Part shown: positions 43,101 through 51,964 of the stretch, piece after piece
Numbering within the stretch: position 1 is the first letter of the stretch
Layout: each line of letters opens with the position of its first letter
DNA from: Sphaerolaimus hirsutus
Lineage: Eukaryota; Nematoda; Chromadorea; Monhysterida; Sphaerolaimidae
Direction of reading: 5' to 3'
Length of the DNA: 64,000 nucleotides
NCBI GenBank assembly: GCA_964036195.1
Contig: OZ038451.1
Location: 11,536,529 to 11,600,528 of the forward strand
Position numbers and translations under genes: made by a program
Notes under the pieces: model-generated
The model's input: only the letters and a program-made list of their open reading frames with translations
What the model was told of the DNA's origin: nothing
Databases searched by the model: none

Positions 43101-46100
43101 TATCAGGGTTTTAGTAATGTGGTGTCAAAATGGAGTGCATAATTGAAATCGCTACAATCAGAAACCCACAAACACATCATTTTATGATTTGAAAATTTTT
43201 GGCCCTGGGGGTTCATTTTCAGGGTTATGGTAATGTAGTGTCAAAATGAAGTGCATATTTCAAATCAAGGCAATCAAAAAGCCACAAATGCATCATTTCA
43301 CAATTTCTAATTTATTAGCCCCATGGGTTCAATTAAAGGCTTACAGTAATGTAGAGTTGAAATTGAGTCATTTCAAATCAGTGCAATTAGAAACCTGCAA
43401 AATGCATCATTTCACAATAAGAAATTTTTGGGTCTAGGGGTTCAATTTCAGGGTTTTAGTAATGTAGTGTCAAAATGGAGTGCATATTTGAAATCGCTAC
43501 AATCAGAAACCCACAAATGCATCATTTTATGATTTGAAAGTTTTTGGCTTAGGGGGTTCATTTTTATGGTTATGGTAATGTAGTGTGAAAATGAAGTGCA
43601 TATTTCAAATGAGTGAAATCAGAAACCTGAAAATTTATGATTTCACAAATTGAAAGTTTTTGGCTCCAGAGGTTCATTTTCAGGGTTATGGTTATGTAGT
43701 TTTCAGGGTTTTGTAGTGTCAAAATGGATTGCATATTTCAAATCAGTGCAATTAGAAACCCACATCAAATCATTTCACAATTTCTAATTTTTTAAGCCCT
43801 GGGCATATTTGAAATCGCTACACTCAGAAACCCACAAATCCATCATTTTATGGTTTGAAAGTTTTTGGCCCAGGGGGTTCATTTTTAGGGTTATGGTAAT
43901 GTAGTGTCAAAATGAAGTGCATATTTCAAATGAGTGCTATCAGAAACCCAAAAATGCATCATTTCTCAAATTGAAAGTATTTGGCCCCATGGGTTCATTT
44001 TTAGGGTTATGGTAATGTAGTATCAAAATGGAGTGCATATATCAAATTGGTGCAATCAGAGACCCAAATTTGAAATCAGTGCAATCAGAAACCCAAAAAT
44101 GAATGATTTCACAAATTGAAAGTTTTTGGCTCCAGAGGTTCATTTTCAGGGTTATGGTTATGTAGTTTTCAGGGTTATGTAGTGTCAAAACAGAGTGCAT
44201 ATTTCAAATCAGTGCAATTAGAAACCCACATTGAATCATTTCACAATTTCTAATTTTTTAAGCCCTGGGCATATTTGAAATCGCTACACTCAGAAACCCA
44301 CAAATCCATCATTTTATGGTTTGAAAGTTTTTGGCCCAGGGGGTTCATTTTAGGGTTATGGTTATGTAGTGTCAAAATGAAGTGCATATTTCAAATGAGT
44401 GCAATCAGAAACCCGAAAATGCATCATTTCTCAAATTGAAAGTATTTAACCCCATGGGTCCATTTTGAGGGTTATGGTAATGTAGTGTCAAAATGGAGTG
44501 CATGTATCAAATCAGTGCAATCAGAAACCCAAATTTGAAATCAGTGCAATCAGAAACCCAAAAATGCATCATTTCACAAATTGAAAGTTTTTGGCCCCAG
44601 TGGTTCATTTTCAGGGTTATGGTAATGTAGTGTCAAAATGAAGTGCATATTTCAAATGAGTGCAATCAGAAACCCAAAAATGCATCATTTCTCAAATTGA
44701 AAGTATTTGGCCCCATGGGTTCATTAACGGGTTATGGTAATGTAGTGTCAATGGAGTGCATATATCAAATCAGTGCAATCAGAAACCTAAATTTGAAATC
44801 AGTGCAATCAGAAACCCAAAATTGCATCATTTCACAAATTGAAAGTTTTTGGCCCCATGGGTTCATTAACGGGTTATGGTAATGTAGTGTCAATGGAGTG
44901 CATATATCAAATCAGTGCAATCAGAAACCTAAATTTGAAATCAGTGCAATCAGAAACCCAAAATTGCATCATTTCACAAATTGAAAGTTTTTGGCCCCAG
45001 TGGTTCATTTTCAGGGTTATGGTAATGTAGTGTCAAAATGGAGTGCATTATATATCAAATCAGTGCAATTAGAAACCCACAATGCATCATTTCACAATTT
45101 GAAAGTTTTGGCCCCATTTTGGGTTCAATTTCAGGGTTATTGTAATGTACTGTCAGAATGGAGTGCATATTTCAAATCATTGTAATCAGTAACCCACAAA
45201 TGCATTATATCACAATTTATATTTTTGAGCCCCGGGGGCCTCACTTAAGGATTATGGTAATGTTATTGTTAACTCCCATAAACTCAGCCCCTAATTTGGC
45301 AAACACCCATCAACTCAACTCCCATAAACTCGGCCTCTAATTTGTGAACTTGTGTCAACAGCCCCTTATTTTTAAACTTCTGTCAACTCAACCCTAATTT
45401 ATAAACACCCATCAACTCAACCCTCAATTGTAAACTCAGCCCCTAAAAACTCAAGTCAACCCCCTATACATGTGCAATTGCATTCTTGGGAAGCAACTTT
45501 GCCATCTACTAACCCTGTTTGTCAAGATTGTGGATCGTGTTTGTAAAGGGCATTTGTACTAATAAATAGTGACTGCATTGTGTGCAAAAACACACACGAA
45601 TTGGGCACAATGAGGCCTGTGATTGTGCGTCCTATCTTTTACATTAGGCATACCTAGCACGCAATTCTTTCACAATTGTATATGTTTTGATAGGCCTGCC
45701 CTGGAATAACAACCATATCACCTCGTGTTTAAAAACTCACCATATTCACACACTATCGGGCGCACAAAACGCTTATCGCAGGGCCAATCGCTGACGCCTG
45801 CAGGCGCACCCGCTATGCACATTTCTGGGGCCAGTTCCGCAAATTGAGAAGTGAGAAGAAAAATGGCAAATGCGAGGTGACATGGCAAAAGCGAAGTGAA
45901 TTGAGAAGTAAAATGGCAAAAGCGAAAAGAATTACTTTCTATGTTTATTTTTAACATCGCTTTTGCAAATTTACTAGCCATTTCACTTCACTTTTGCCAT
46001 TTCACGTCGTATTTGCCATTTTACTTCTCACTTCTCAATTTGCGGAACTGGCACCTGGCGGATAAGCGTTGTTTGGATCTGTTGTAATGGGGGGGGGGGG

Positions 46101-49100
46101 GGTTCTTTCGCTGTTCGACACCATTTTCAGGTAGCCCGATATCATGTTAGCATAATTTAGCTATGGTATATCCTCGAATAACTCCCCCCTTTGGCCAAGT
46201 GAGGACAAAATAACTCCTCCCTTGAATGATACCCCCTCTTGAATAACCCCCTACCCCCACTGTGATAGTTGGAAAAGATGTTGGGTCAGTTTAAAAAAAC
46301 AATCAATGAAGTCAGACAGACCAAATAAAGCTACGCCGGTGCTGCAAATGCAGTGCCGTGCGTTAAACCAAAAATACAAAAGAATATTAGCCTACAGCAG
46401 CGACGACAGATACATAATGTGAGGAAAACACCCATCACCTTGAAAAACTCCTCCTAAAATACTCTGATGAAAAACCCTCCACTGGGGTCTTATTCAAGGA
46501 TAGGTACATCGTAAATTTTTCTAATTGGGCAGTGCTTACAGAAGTCACTTTTGTTGAACTACCGTATATCCTCGAAATAAGCTCACTCGAATAACTCCCC
46601 TTGTTAGCCGAGTGGGACACATAACCCGCCTCGAATAATTCCCCTCACTTTGATGGGTAGGAAACACATCAGATACACGAAAAAAAATTATCTTATTTTG
46701 TAAAATATTATAAAGTAAAATTTTATTCAGCATCTGGCGCTCACAAGTATGATATTATAGCTTCAATTATTTAATTTGTATTCCAACTTATGATTTAAGA
46801 AACTGATTTACCCTGTTTTACATTGATCATGCATTTCATACAATATCTGACGGAAAAATAATTTTCCCCTTAAATGACTACCCTCCCTCGAATAATTCCA
46901 CAGTCTAAGGTCAGAGGAAACAATTAAAGCAAATATTGGAGGATTTACGGTATTCACTGAAGCTGATTTGGTTTCTAAAAGTTGGTATTATATAGAAATC
47001 GACGAAATCGAATCCATGCTACTCAGGTTGTAAATTTTACATAATACTTTTGACATGAGCTTAGGGTGCCAAAAAAATTTTTTACAGAAAATGGAAAGGG
47101 TCAAATTTTTCAGCTGCCAGGAAACGTAAAACGGAAAGGGTAAAAAAATTTATCAGCTGAAAGCGGAAAACGGAAAGGGTAAAAAGGACAAGGGCGCCAC
47201 AGAAAAATGGCGCCAAGCACCAAGGGCACCATGGCGTCTTTCAGAAAGTGGGCGCCAGGCACCAAGGGGGCCACAGAAAAAGGGCGCCAAGCGCGCCATG
47301 GCGCCATTACATCACTAATTATTATTGAGGGATAAATGAGTACTGGATACACTTGTACCTATTAAATTTCACGGTAACATTTTACAATCGAATATATTCC
47401 AGATGGCCGACCTAATGGCCGACCTAAGGACAAAATTGGAAAGAAGCAGACTTGGTGCCAAATTAGGACACGAGAGAATACCAGCTGGGTTCTTTGTGGA
47501 TGACGTGGTTCTCATGGCAAACAACGACGTGGATTTGCAGAAGATAATGGACATTTTTACTGAGTGGAGTTATGAATGGGGGATTGGGATCAGTGAACAA
47601 AAAAGCATGATCCTACACTTCAGAAGAAGTGCGGACGCAAACAGAGAGTGGTACTTGGGGATAGGGAGAGATGGAAATAAGCAAATCATAAGAGAATGTG
47701 ATGAGACCAAATATCTGGGGATCCTTCTGTGCAGTGGTCGCGATCCATTTCAAAAACAAAAAAGCGGATATATGGATAAGCTAACGAAGGGGAAATTCCT
47801 TGCAAAAGAAGTCACAAAACACAGCCGCAGACAAATATGGGCGCTAAATATGCTCTGGGGGGCGTATGTAGCCAGTACAGTGATGTACGGCGTTGAGATC
47901 ACAGGACTCTCAAAATCTGCGCTAAAACAAATGACGTCATCACAGATGGGACTATATCGACAAGTGGGGAATGTAGGAAAACACATGTCAAACAAGCTGT
48001 TGGGAATAGACTGGAATATTAGGACAATGGAATGTTGGTACAAATACAGCATAATCAGATACAATGACTACCTGAAATCTGAAAAAGCCTCAAAAACGAC
48101 CAAATTAGCAGCGAAAATCTGGGGGGAGCAAAAAGGGTCAGTGGGTGCAACAACAAGAAAAAACTCACCGGAGGGGCGGGCAAAAATGGCAAAATCAGAG
48201 ATGAATCTGGGGGACACGCAAACACTGGGGAAGGATAAAGTTCTTACCGCCTGTAAACACTACGGGTGGGAGATTGGACTAAAACCACAATTACACGCAA
48301 CAAGAAGTATACAAAACGAAAACCAAGTATTACGGGAAATCACACCTCTATTGCCAGAAACCCTACAGGTGTCTGAACATAGATGGTTTGCTGGGAGGCA
48401 TGGCTGGTTACCAAATACACAGCAAATACGCTTTAGGCAAAAGAATATAAGACAATGGATAAACTGTCCGTTATGCGAATCGCTGGGGTGGTCATTCTGG
48501 ATGACAATGTCTCATTACCTGGGACAGTGTCAACATCCGACGGTGACACTCTGGCGCACAGAGTGGGCTAGGTCGATTAGTGAAGACTGTTGCAGCCGAC
48601 GGTGCGGCAAAGATAGTGCCGCATCCGAGGCGGACACAGCATTAGTGACGCGACAAACTAGCCATAGCATTGCGAGACAGATTCCGTGCACGGTCTTTGA
48701 TGCCGCAGTATGTCATAAAATGCGTATTGATGCGTCGCAACACCTGGGTAATCTGGCCAGATTACTGGAAAACTGGGGGGAACGCAGCGACGGTTCATCG
48801 TTCGCGAGCGGGATCCCCGGTTAGCCAGTACGCTGACCGTGGATGCAAAGAAGATCCATGTATACTTACATTGTACAAAACTGTATCAACTTGCAAAGTG
48901 GTTTACAATTCTAATTTTGGTATCAGTATGCAACACAACAAGGCGCAATGGTGATGTAGATTTCTGGTAATGATGTGAGGGATGGAAAGTGAAAAAAGGT
49001 GATAAATGTGACTCTTGGAAAGATGTGGGGTAAAATGAAATGAAGTAGGAAACGGCGAGCAAATTGGAGATATCTCATATAAACAACTCAAACCTGGGAA

Positions 49101-51130
49101 AGCTAAAAACACAGCAAACCTGTTTCAATAATGTCAATAATGACAAAAGATTATGATTTTCTGTGACTAAGGGGACCTTTCAACGACGACTATGAGTATG
49201 ATTTTCACTTAACATCAAAATGTTGATTTGATTTGCACTTTATTCTTTTATGTTCTGTTTTTTGTTCAATTGTTTCCAACTGTTTTTAAATCGCGGACAA
49301 ACCCGGGTCGTGGGGTGCTAGAGTGTTTTATTTTTCGGTGTTCCTGGCAATGTTGTTTGCCGCCCACTCTATAGTAAGGTAGTAAGTAGTCTAGGTGTTT
49401 TCTCTATATTCTCCCACAACTTCTGTGTATACAAAGCGCACAAACTCACCTATTAGGACCGCAAAATAGGAGTAGTCGATGGGTATGAATGTTGTATTTT
49501 ACTTGCATTTGGCTTTTGAGGTCTGAGACAAGTAAACCTAATTGAATTGAATTGAATTGAATTCCAGCTTATATACCTACTCCGGCTGAAACCCCACTGA
49601 TTGTTCGGGACGCTTCAATGGGAAACGACCCGAAAACGGCAAAAACTTTTGCGACAGACCAATAATTAAAAGAAAAGAAACAATACAAGCAACGATGGCA
49701 AAAACACACATATTAAATACGGAAACTCAATGAGTTTCCGTGTTTTTGTTTAACACAGTAACACGGAAACTCAGCAATTTTGAAAAACACGGAAACTCAA
49801 ATGAGTTTTTTTTTCAGAGAACACGGAAACACGGAAACACAGAAAATACGGAAATGTTTTTTGAGTTTTTTTCAGGCACATGATTTGAACTGAACAATGT
49901 GAGTATGAACATACATAATGTATGTGTGTATAGTATTTTTATATGTATTTACATGAGTCAGTTAATCAGGCTCTCAATAAACATGTTTCTGATGAGCTGA
50001 CATGGTTTTTGCAAAAGAATGTGATGATTTGATGAAAAAAAAGAAAGATTTTGCTCCTGTCAAGTTTTGGTGTGGTTTTGGAGACAAGGCGGTGTACTTA
50101 GCATGCCAGTGTCCACTGACAGTGTGGAGGGTAACTTAAGCCAGTGTCCAGGATATTGGGCGCTAGGCATCTCCATATGAACCCATTTTCTCTTGAACGT
50201 GGTTTTTTGTTGAAATTCAATATGAAGTGTTTTGGGAGGGGTAAGTAGTTCAGATACGTTGAAGGCTTCAACGGATGTGCATGTTCAAGTATAGTTGCAG
50301 TTTAATCACACAGTACAACATACAGTGCACATCCATTGAAGTATTTTATTGTACAGTGTGAATTGTCATTTTTTTGACATTTTGTTGATGCTTATGCTGT
50401 GGAGTGGACATGCTTATTTTTTTGATTTTGTGGACTGTAGTGGACATTTTTGTGGACTTATTGACACATGAACAAATATGCAAATCCTCAATATGTGGAA
50501 CATCTATATCAGCAAAACCTATATATGATAAGAAAACCCCTGTTTTCACATCAAAATGCTGTAAAATGCAACTTTTTGTTAGAAAACTTGAGTTTTTACC
50601 AAAAAAAACTTGAGTTTTTACTAAAAAACTTGAGTTTTTACCAAAAAACTTGAGTTTTTACAGGAAAACTTGAGTTTTTTCAAAAAACACTGAAATAAAA
50701 CACTGAAAATCAAGTTTTTTTTCATGAAAAAAACTCAAAACACAGGTATTTATTTTTGAAAAATTGAAAACACAGAAAGTGTTTTTATTTGAGAACTTAC
50801 CCATCGTTGAATACAAGCTGCCGGTTTCAAACGTACTGCGAGGAGCCCACAAATCATGTGGTATCATCTTGCCATCGGAAGAGTACCATTGATTCTTGTC
50901 TGTGTTCCCCGCGGACCCATTCGGGTGTCCATCCACCCAAAAATATTTCGTATTGGCTATTTTACTCGCGCGTTTTAGTATCGTCGTTGTATTGATAATC
51001 GGAAGTTTGCCCCTAGTGCTTTTGCACAATTCCTTCGCTTCATTGAATGTCAGATAGTATTCCATATTTGGATCGGGTATAACTTCCTTTAAACATATCT
51101 GTGTTCCAGCCACAGGGTAACAGTCCGCAT
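28027..51130 (-). CDS. C-type lectin-like protein with three tandem CTLDs (5' part missing or not found)
   Basis: On the minus strand, three copies of a two-exon CTLD module alternate: A1 51130-50801, B1 45824-45741, A2 38473-38159, B2 36552-36469, A3 29656-~29345, B3 28118-28027 (stop). Every A exon starts, and every non-final B exon ends, in phase 1, so modules join in frame. A exons carry the N-terminal half of the fold (C-Y..., C-V/L-K/R, EA...C...G.LP or LV, FWVDGHP, WHFSNG..IP..W). B exons carry the C-terminal half (MCI...W.C...VCEY). Six cysteines per domain correspond to the long CTLD form. The EPN/QPD-WND calcium and sugar ligands are not visible, so sugar binding is uncertain. The product is probably secreted or membrane-bound, but no signal-peptide exon was found upstream. 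Introns are 1-8 kb and packed with mobile elements. B2 has lost the tryptophan and CEY glutamate, and the A3 donor is unclear, so part of the gene may be decaying. Confidence 0.75.
28146..28320. mobile_element. Fragment of TA-flanked MITE family
   Basis: Contains a 15-base G run, CGAAATAATAAA, CCCCCCTCAAATTAACC and the right end TATTTCGAGGTAATACAGT. The left TIR is missing. Confidence 0.5.
28740..29325. repeat. Low-complexity TTTCTGGCAAA / TTTCCGTTTTCC tract
   Basis: Irregular tandem repeats of CATTTCTGGCAAAATTTCTG and related pyrimidine-rich words. The long phenylalanine-rich ORFs here are a consequence of the repeat. The tract begins just downstream (in the gene's sense) of lectin exon A3. 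Confidence 0.6.
29345..29656 (-). CDS. Lectin exon A3: N-terminal half of CTLD 3
   Basis: The acceptor CACATCGCAG precedes GC CCA GAG CTC TGT...; the protein reads GPELCHVLPGTQRCVRVLTP, then RVRCEQTKGQLPVIGTKEIQ, YFWVDGHP, KDKDEWHFSNGTMIPHDFWA. It aligns closely with A1 and A2. The 3' border is uncertain: the donor seen in A2 is not conserved and no phase-1 GT is obvious before the TTTCC-rich tract. This exon may be damaged. Confidence 0.7.
29670..29815. mobile_element. GCGCC-type hAT MITE fragment upstream of exon A3
   Basis: Starts TAGTGATGGAAAAGCGCC only ~13 bp upstream of the A3 acceptor, followed by GGCGCCAGGCGCCAAT words. The right end is not conserved and no target duplication is seen. 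Confidence 0.55.
30402..31471. mobile_element. hAT MITE, CAGGGTTGG termini (1.07 kb)
   Basis: Ends CAGGGTTGGCAAAATCTCAG and TTATAAAACCAACCCTG with a perfect 8-bp duplication ATTGTAAG (30,394-30,401; 31,472-31,479). AATAAAATAAAAT runs lie near both ends. The middle (30,665-31,085) carries TTGTCATGACAA / TTTGCATGACATT words. Sibling of 21,194-22,051. Confidence 0.85.
31715..32200. mobile_element. GCGCC-type repeat cluster
   Basis: Dense GGCGCCAGGCGCCAA and GCGCCATGGCGCC words from 31,720 to 32,070, then a CCCGATAACCGGGG-type patch. It is probably one or more degraded GCGCC hAT MITEs. Alanine-rich ORFs in it come from the repeat. Confidence 0.55.
32446..32830. repeat. AGCTTGGCAGCAAGCC tandem repeat
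   Basis: Three clean 26-bp copies of CTTGGCAGCAAGCCAGCTTA (32,450-32,527) decay into CCAG-rich sequence (CCAGCCAGCCAGCCAG near 32,740). Confidence 0.75.
33060..33915 (+). mobile_element. Probable solo LTR
   Basis: Runs from TGCAAAATTC to CTCTAACA, flanked by the 5-bp repeat GATGT (33,055-33,059; 33,916-33,920). It has a TATA box TATAAAAG (33,402-33,409) and AATAAA (33,844-33,849) about 440 bp later, the layout of an LTR. The 5' part repeats TGTAAACCTGTC and GGGGGGAGGT. The 5' border is less certain, since TGTAAACC at 33,018 or 33,113 could also be a start. No internal retroviral genes are present. It is in a lectin intron, opposite to the gene. Confidence 0.5.
33402..33409 (+). promoter_or_regulatory. 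TATA box of the LTR-like element
   Basis: TATAAAAG preceded by GATCTCCAGAG; the downstream TCAGTCTTCATTT (about 33,437) could be the start region. Confidence 0.45.
34261..34453. repeat. Direct repeat, copy 1
   Basis: About 192 bp beginning CAAAGTAGAGAGTTATCCC, repeated with few changes at 34,569-34,760 (offset 308 bp). Confidence 0.85.
34569..34760. repeat. Direct repeat, copy 2
   Basis: Second copy of the 34,261 unit. Differences are mostly single bases (for example TCTCCTCGG versus TCTCCCCGA). Confidence 0.85.
34761..36180. other. No gene; AACCCGGGGA patch, ATATGTGCACTT repeats, truncated CAGGGTTGG end
   Basis: 34,960-35,070 carries TTAACCCGGGGA-type words also seen at 32,100. 35,480-35,720 has four spaced copies of GTGCACTTNNGAAATGAAA. 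35,926-36,020 is an isolated CAGGGTTGGCAAAATCTCA end of the hAT family without its partner end. Confidence 0.5.
36469..36552 (-). CDS. Lectin exon B2: C-terminal half of CTLD 2
   Basis: 84 bp, acceptor CAAAAG and donor GTGAGTTTTT. Reads MCIAGERAGLIDLQCEGRF then AHPVLCAY. Compared with B1 and B3 the conserved W is L and the CEY glutamate is A, so this domain has diverged or is under weak constraint. Confidence 0.7.
36675..37461. mobile_element. TIR element CATTACCTCCAATATAAGG with a nested MITE
   Basis: The ends TACCGCATTACCTCCAATAT and ATATTGGAGGTAATACGGTA are inverted copies. A second MITE (about 36,870-37,372, right end TATTTCGTGGAAATACGGTA, CCCCCCTCGAAATACCCCC blocks) is nested inside. 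The nested interior repeats TTTTTACTGTCTACGTACTA. Confidence 0.65.
37634..38136. mobile_element. GCGCC-type hAT MITEs next to lectin exon A2
   Basis: GCGCCAAGCGCCAAAAGC and GCCATGGCGCTTTT words over ~500 bp, with a possible internal junction TTACATCACTA (37,886-37,896) and a right end TTTTCCATCACTA at 38,124-38,136. It lies about 20 bp downstream (gene sense) of exon A2. Confidence 0.6.
38159..38473 (-). CDS. Lectin exon A2: N-terminal half of CTLD 2
   Basis: The acceptor ATGCGCAG precedes AT ATA CCG TGT; the protein reads DIPCYQLPGTHKCVKELPP, EAKVHCNKTGGNLVAVSTKE, FWADGHP, KDKWHFSNGSMIPHSIWAP, TFDTG. The likely donor is GGCA|GTTTAT at 38,158, phase 1 but weak. Length 315 bp. Confidence 0.75.
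38530..39125. mobile_element. Foldback element with long imperfect inverted arms
   Basis: CCTACACACACTAGTTTTCA (38,608) is matched inverted by TGAAAACTAGTGTGTGTAGG (38,827). GTGAATGTCACAAGCGG near 38,557 is matched inverted near 38,850 and again near 39,090. AT-rich centre; no ORF. Confidence 0.5.
39649..40361. mobile_element. TIR element TATTTCTCCGTTTATAGCACC with nested GCGCC MITE
   Basis: Left TACCGTATTTCTCCGTTTAT, right GTTAAAAACAGAGAAATACGG; inside each end are ACCCGGGTG words. Interrupted at 39,683-40,029. A lone right end of the same family (GTGCTATAAACGGAGAAATA) is at 36,302-36,323. Confidence 0.55.
39683..40029. mobile_element. GCGCC-type hAT MITE with perfect target duplication
   Basis: Starts TCGTGATGGAAAAAGCGCC and ends GGCGCTTTTCCATCACTA, flanked by ACCCGGGG on both sides (39,675-39,682; 40,030-40,037). 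It is 347 bp, composed of alternating GCGCCAAGCGCCAAAAGCG and GCCATGGCGCTTTT. Confidence 0.8.
40928..40975 (-). repeat. Inverted leader copy of the CACCCC minisatellite
   Basis: On the minus strand this reads GAGAACCACAAAACCC ... GGAGAGAATCCTGCT, the inverted counterpart of the leader at 41,326-41,373. CCGACCTTCGGTCGG forms a 6-bp stem. Confidence 0.6.
41198..42840 (+). repeat. CACCCC minisatellite with triplicated leader
   Basis: A unique leader (GAGAACCACAAAACCCAACT...) followed by ~27-bp units of the form AAATGGCACCCCCTGGGGAC. Leader plus array occurs at about 41,198-41,728, again at about 41,734-42,235 (near-identical) and, shortened, from 42,236. Units carry the palindrome CCCCTGGGG. 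Long ORFs on both strands arise because the unit is often a multiple of 3; no protein is implied. Confidence 0.85.
42890..45260 (+). repeat. 116-bp satellite array with 466-bp higher-order period
   Basis: About 20 tandem monomers of ~116 bp containing GGTTCATTTTCAGGGTTATG, AATGTAGTGTCAAAATGGAG, AATCAGAAACCCACAAATGC and TTGAAAGTTTTTGGCCCC. Phase markers fall at 43,211, 43,327, 43,440, 43,556 and 43,672. A variant block beginning GGCTCCAGAGGTTC recurs at 43,672 and 44,138. A shorter ~140-bp duplication with GGTTCATTAACGGG lies at 44,717 and 44,857. Confidence 0.85.
45261..45740. other. Decayed AACTCAGCCCCTAA repeats, then unique sequence
   Basis: Short copies of AACTCA(G/A)CCCCTAATTTG (45,278-45,460) also flank the satellite at 42,850-42,890. 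Nothing else is recognised. Confidence 0.45.
45741..45824 (-). CDS. Lectin exon B1: C-terminal half of CTLD 1
   Basis: 84 bp, acceptor GGCCCCAG and donor GTGAGTTTTT, phase 1 to phase 1. Reads MCIAGAPAGVSDWPCDKRF then VRPIVCEY, with all three expected cysteines and the tryptophan. Confidence 0.8.
46163..46510. mobile_element. TIR MITE, TATATCCTCGAATAACTCC family
   Basis: Left TATGGTATATCCTCGAATAA, right GGTCTTATTCAAGGATAGGTA; the interior has CCCCTCTTGAATAACCCCC blocks. The ends have drifted. Confidence 0.55.
46560..46952. mobile_element. TIR MITE, TATATCCTCGAAATAAGC family
   Basis: Left TACCGTATATCCTCGAAATA, right ATATTGGAGGATTTACGGTA, 393 bp. Confidence 0.6.
47180..47322. mobile_element. 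GCGCC-type hAT MITE fragment
   Basis: GGCGCCACAGAAAAATGGCG words and the right end GGCGCCATTACATCACTA. The left end is not conserved. Confidence 0.5.
47403..48824 (+). pseudogene. LINE reverse transcriptase, C-terminal fragment
   Basis: 473 codons without interruption. FVDDVVL (residues 31-37) is the catalytic 'F/Y-x-DD' motif C of reverse transcriptase; KYLGILL (about 106) and the thumb region follow. A CCHC cluster C355-x2-C358-x12-H371-x4-C376 matches the C-terminal zinc knuckle found in many LINE ORF2 proteins. Endonuclease and fingers/palm motifs A and B are absent because of the 5' truncation, so it cannot act alone. The ATG at the first base of the insertion is probably chance (an internal methionine). 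I cannot assign the clade. Confidence 0.85.
48825..49560 (+). other. LINE 3' untranslated region
   Basis: No ORF; runs from the stop at 48,824 to the (AATTG)n tail. Confidence 0.6.
49690..50809. mobile_element. AACGATGGC-family hAT-like element abutting lectin exon A1
   Basis: Ends CAACGATGGCAAAAACACAC and GAACTTACCCATCGTTG with a perfect 8-bp duplication AATACAAG (49,682-49,689; 50,810-50,817). Left side: GGAAACTC(A)ATGAGTTTCC repeats. Right side: five or six AAAACTTGAGTTTTTACC repeats. The right flank lies inside or at the edge of lectin exon A1, and the minus strand of its terminus reads CAACGATGG|GTAAGTTC, a consensus splice donor. Confidence 0.8.
50801..51130 (-). CDS. Lectin exon A1: N-terminal half of CTLD 1
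   Basis: The acceptor ATGCGCAG precedes AT GCG GAC TGT; reads DADCYPVAGTQICLKEVIPD, EAKELCKSTRGKLPIINTTT, YFWVDGHPNG, WYSSDGKMIPHDLWAP, TFETGS. The position equal to the A2 donor has GC instead of GT. The next strong donor (GTAAGT at 50,800) lies 9 bp inside the adjacent transposon and keeps phase 1. The 3' end given assumes that donor. Upstream exons must exist but were not recognised. Confidence 0.7.
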
Positions 51131-51189
51131 CTGCGCATGTGATATGATTGATTTGGTGGTTTTAAGTCACAAACATTTTGAAAATGAGA

Positions 51190-51612
51190 TACCGTATTAC
51201 CTCGAATTATCCCCCCTTGAATTAACCCCCCTCGAAATACCCCCCCCCCTAAATTTCGGCTGAGGAAAAAATATACCCCCCCTCGAAATACCCCCCCTAA
51301 AATTGAGTGTAACGTGAACGTACATGACATATACCGCAGTTTGTGATCTGTACTATGCAGAACACGCGTTAACACCGATGATTAAGTGACGTTAGGGAAG
51401 GTTTTTGTGTATATACAGTAATATATGCCTGTAAACACATATAAATCTATGTGATTGTTCGATTTTTCTACGTCTGCGTATGGGGTATTTCCGAAAATTT
51501 CTGGCGAAATAATAGACCCCCCCATCGAAACCCCCCCCCCTCGAATTATACCCCCTCATATTTTGCTGGGGAAATAAAAAAAACCCTGGGGGTATTTCGA
51601 GGTAATACGGTA
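51190..51612. mobile_element. TA-flanked MITE upstream of exon A1
   Basis: Left TACCGTATTACCTCGAATTA, right TATTTCGAGGTAATACGGTA, 423 bp. Interior with CTGGCGAAATAATA and CCCCCCTCGAAATACCCCC blocks; closest to 59,643-60,070. Confidence 0.75.
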
Positions 51613-51964
51613 TATGAACAAGTTGATATCTGAAAATGTGTAAAAATAGCTCAAAGTAGGTATAAGTGCATATATAACCAAAATTTGAATGTAAAAGTGG
51701 GTAAAAAGGTCCCAAAGAATGTTCACCTGCCTGCATTGCTGCCAAGTGCAGTGAGTTTTTTGTATGAAATGGGCAAATTTGGGGAAAAATTTTTGGTAAC
51801 TTGACATTTTTCTAAAACAGCATAAAAGTGCGGGTTTTGTTTAAAGCGTTGTTTTCAACAGCGGAATTGTTGAAAAAGGGCTTTTTTCATCCCTAATGAT
51901 AAAATGATATTGGGAATGATAGTGCGATTACCCACATCCCAGTGCAGGAATCTGTTGAGCTGCT

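Larger units (their letters stand above)
47403..49560 (+). mobile_element. 5'-truncated non-LTR retrotransposon (LINE)
   Basis: Flanked by the 7-bp repeat ATTCCAG (47,396-47,402; 49,561-49,567) and ending in ATTGAATTGAATTGAATTGA, the short tandem tail typical of many LINEs. It begins inside the reverse transcriptase, as expected for incomplete target-primed reverse transcription. It is inserted in a lectin intron on the opposite strand. Confidence 0.75.

Noticed and set aside
42890..45260. CRISPR-like regular repeats
   Set aside because: The units are 116 bp and tandem without unique spacers, in a eukaryotic intron; this is a satellite.
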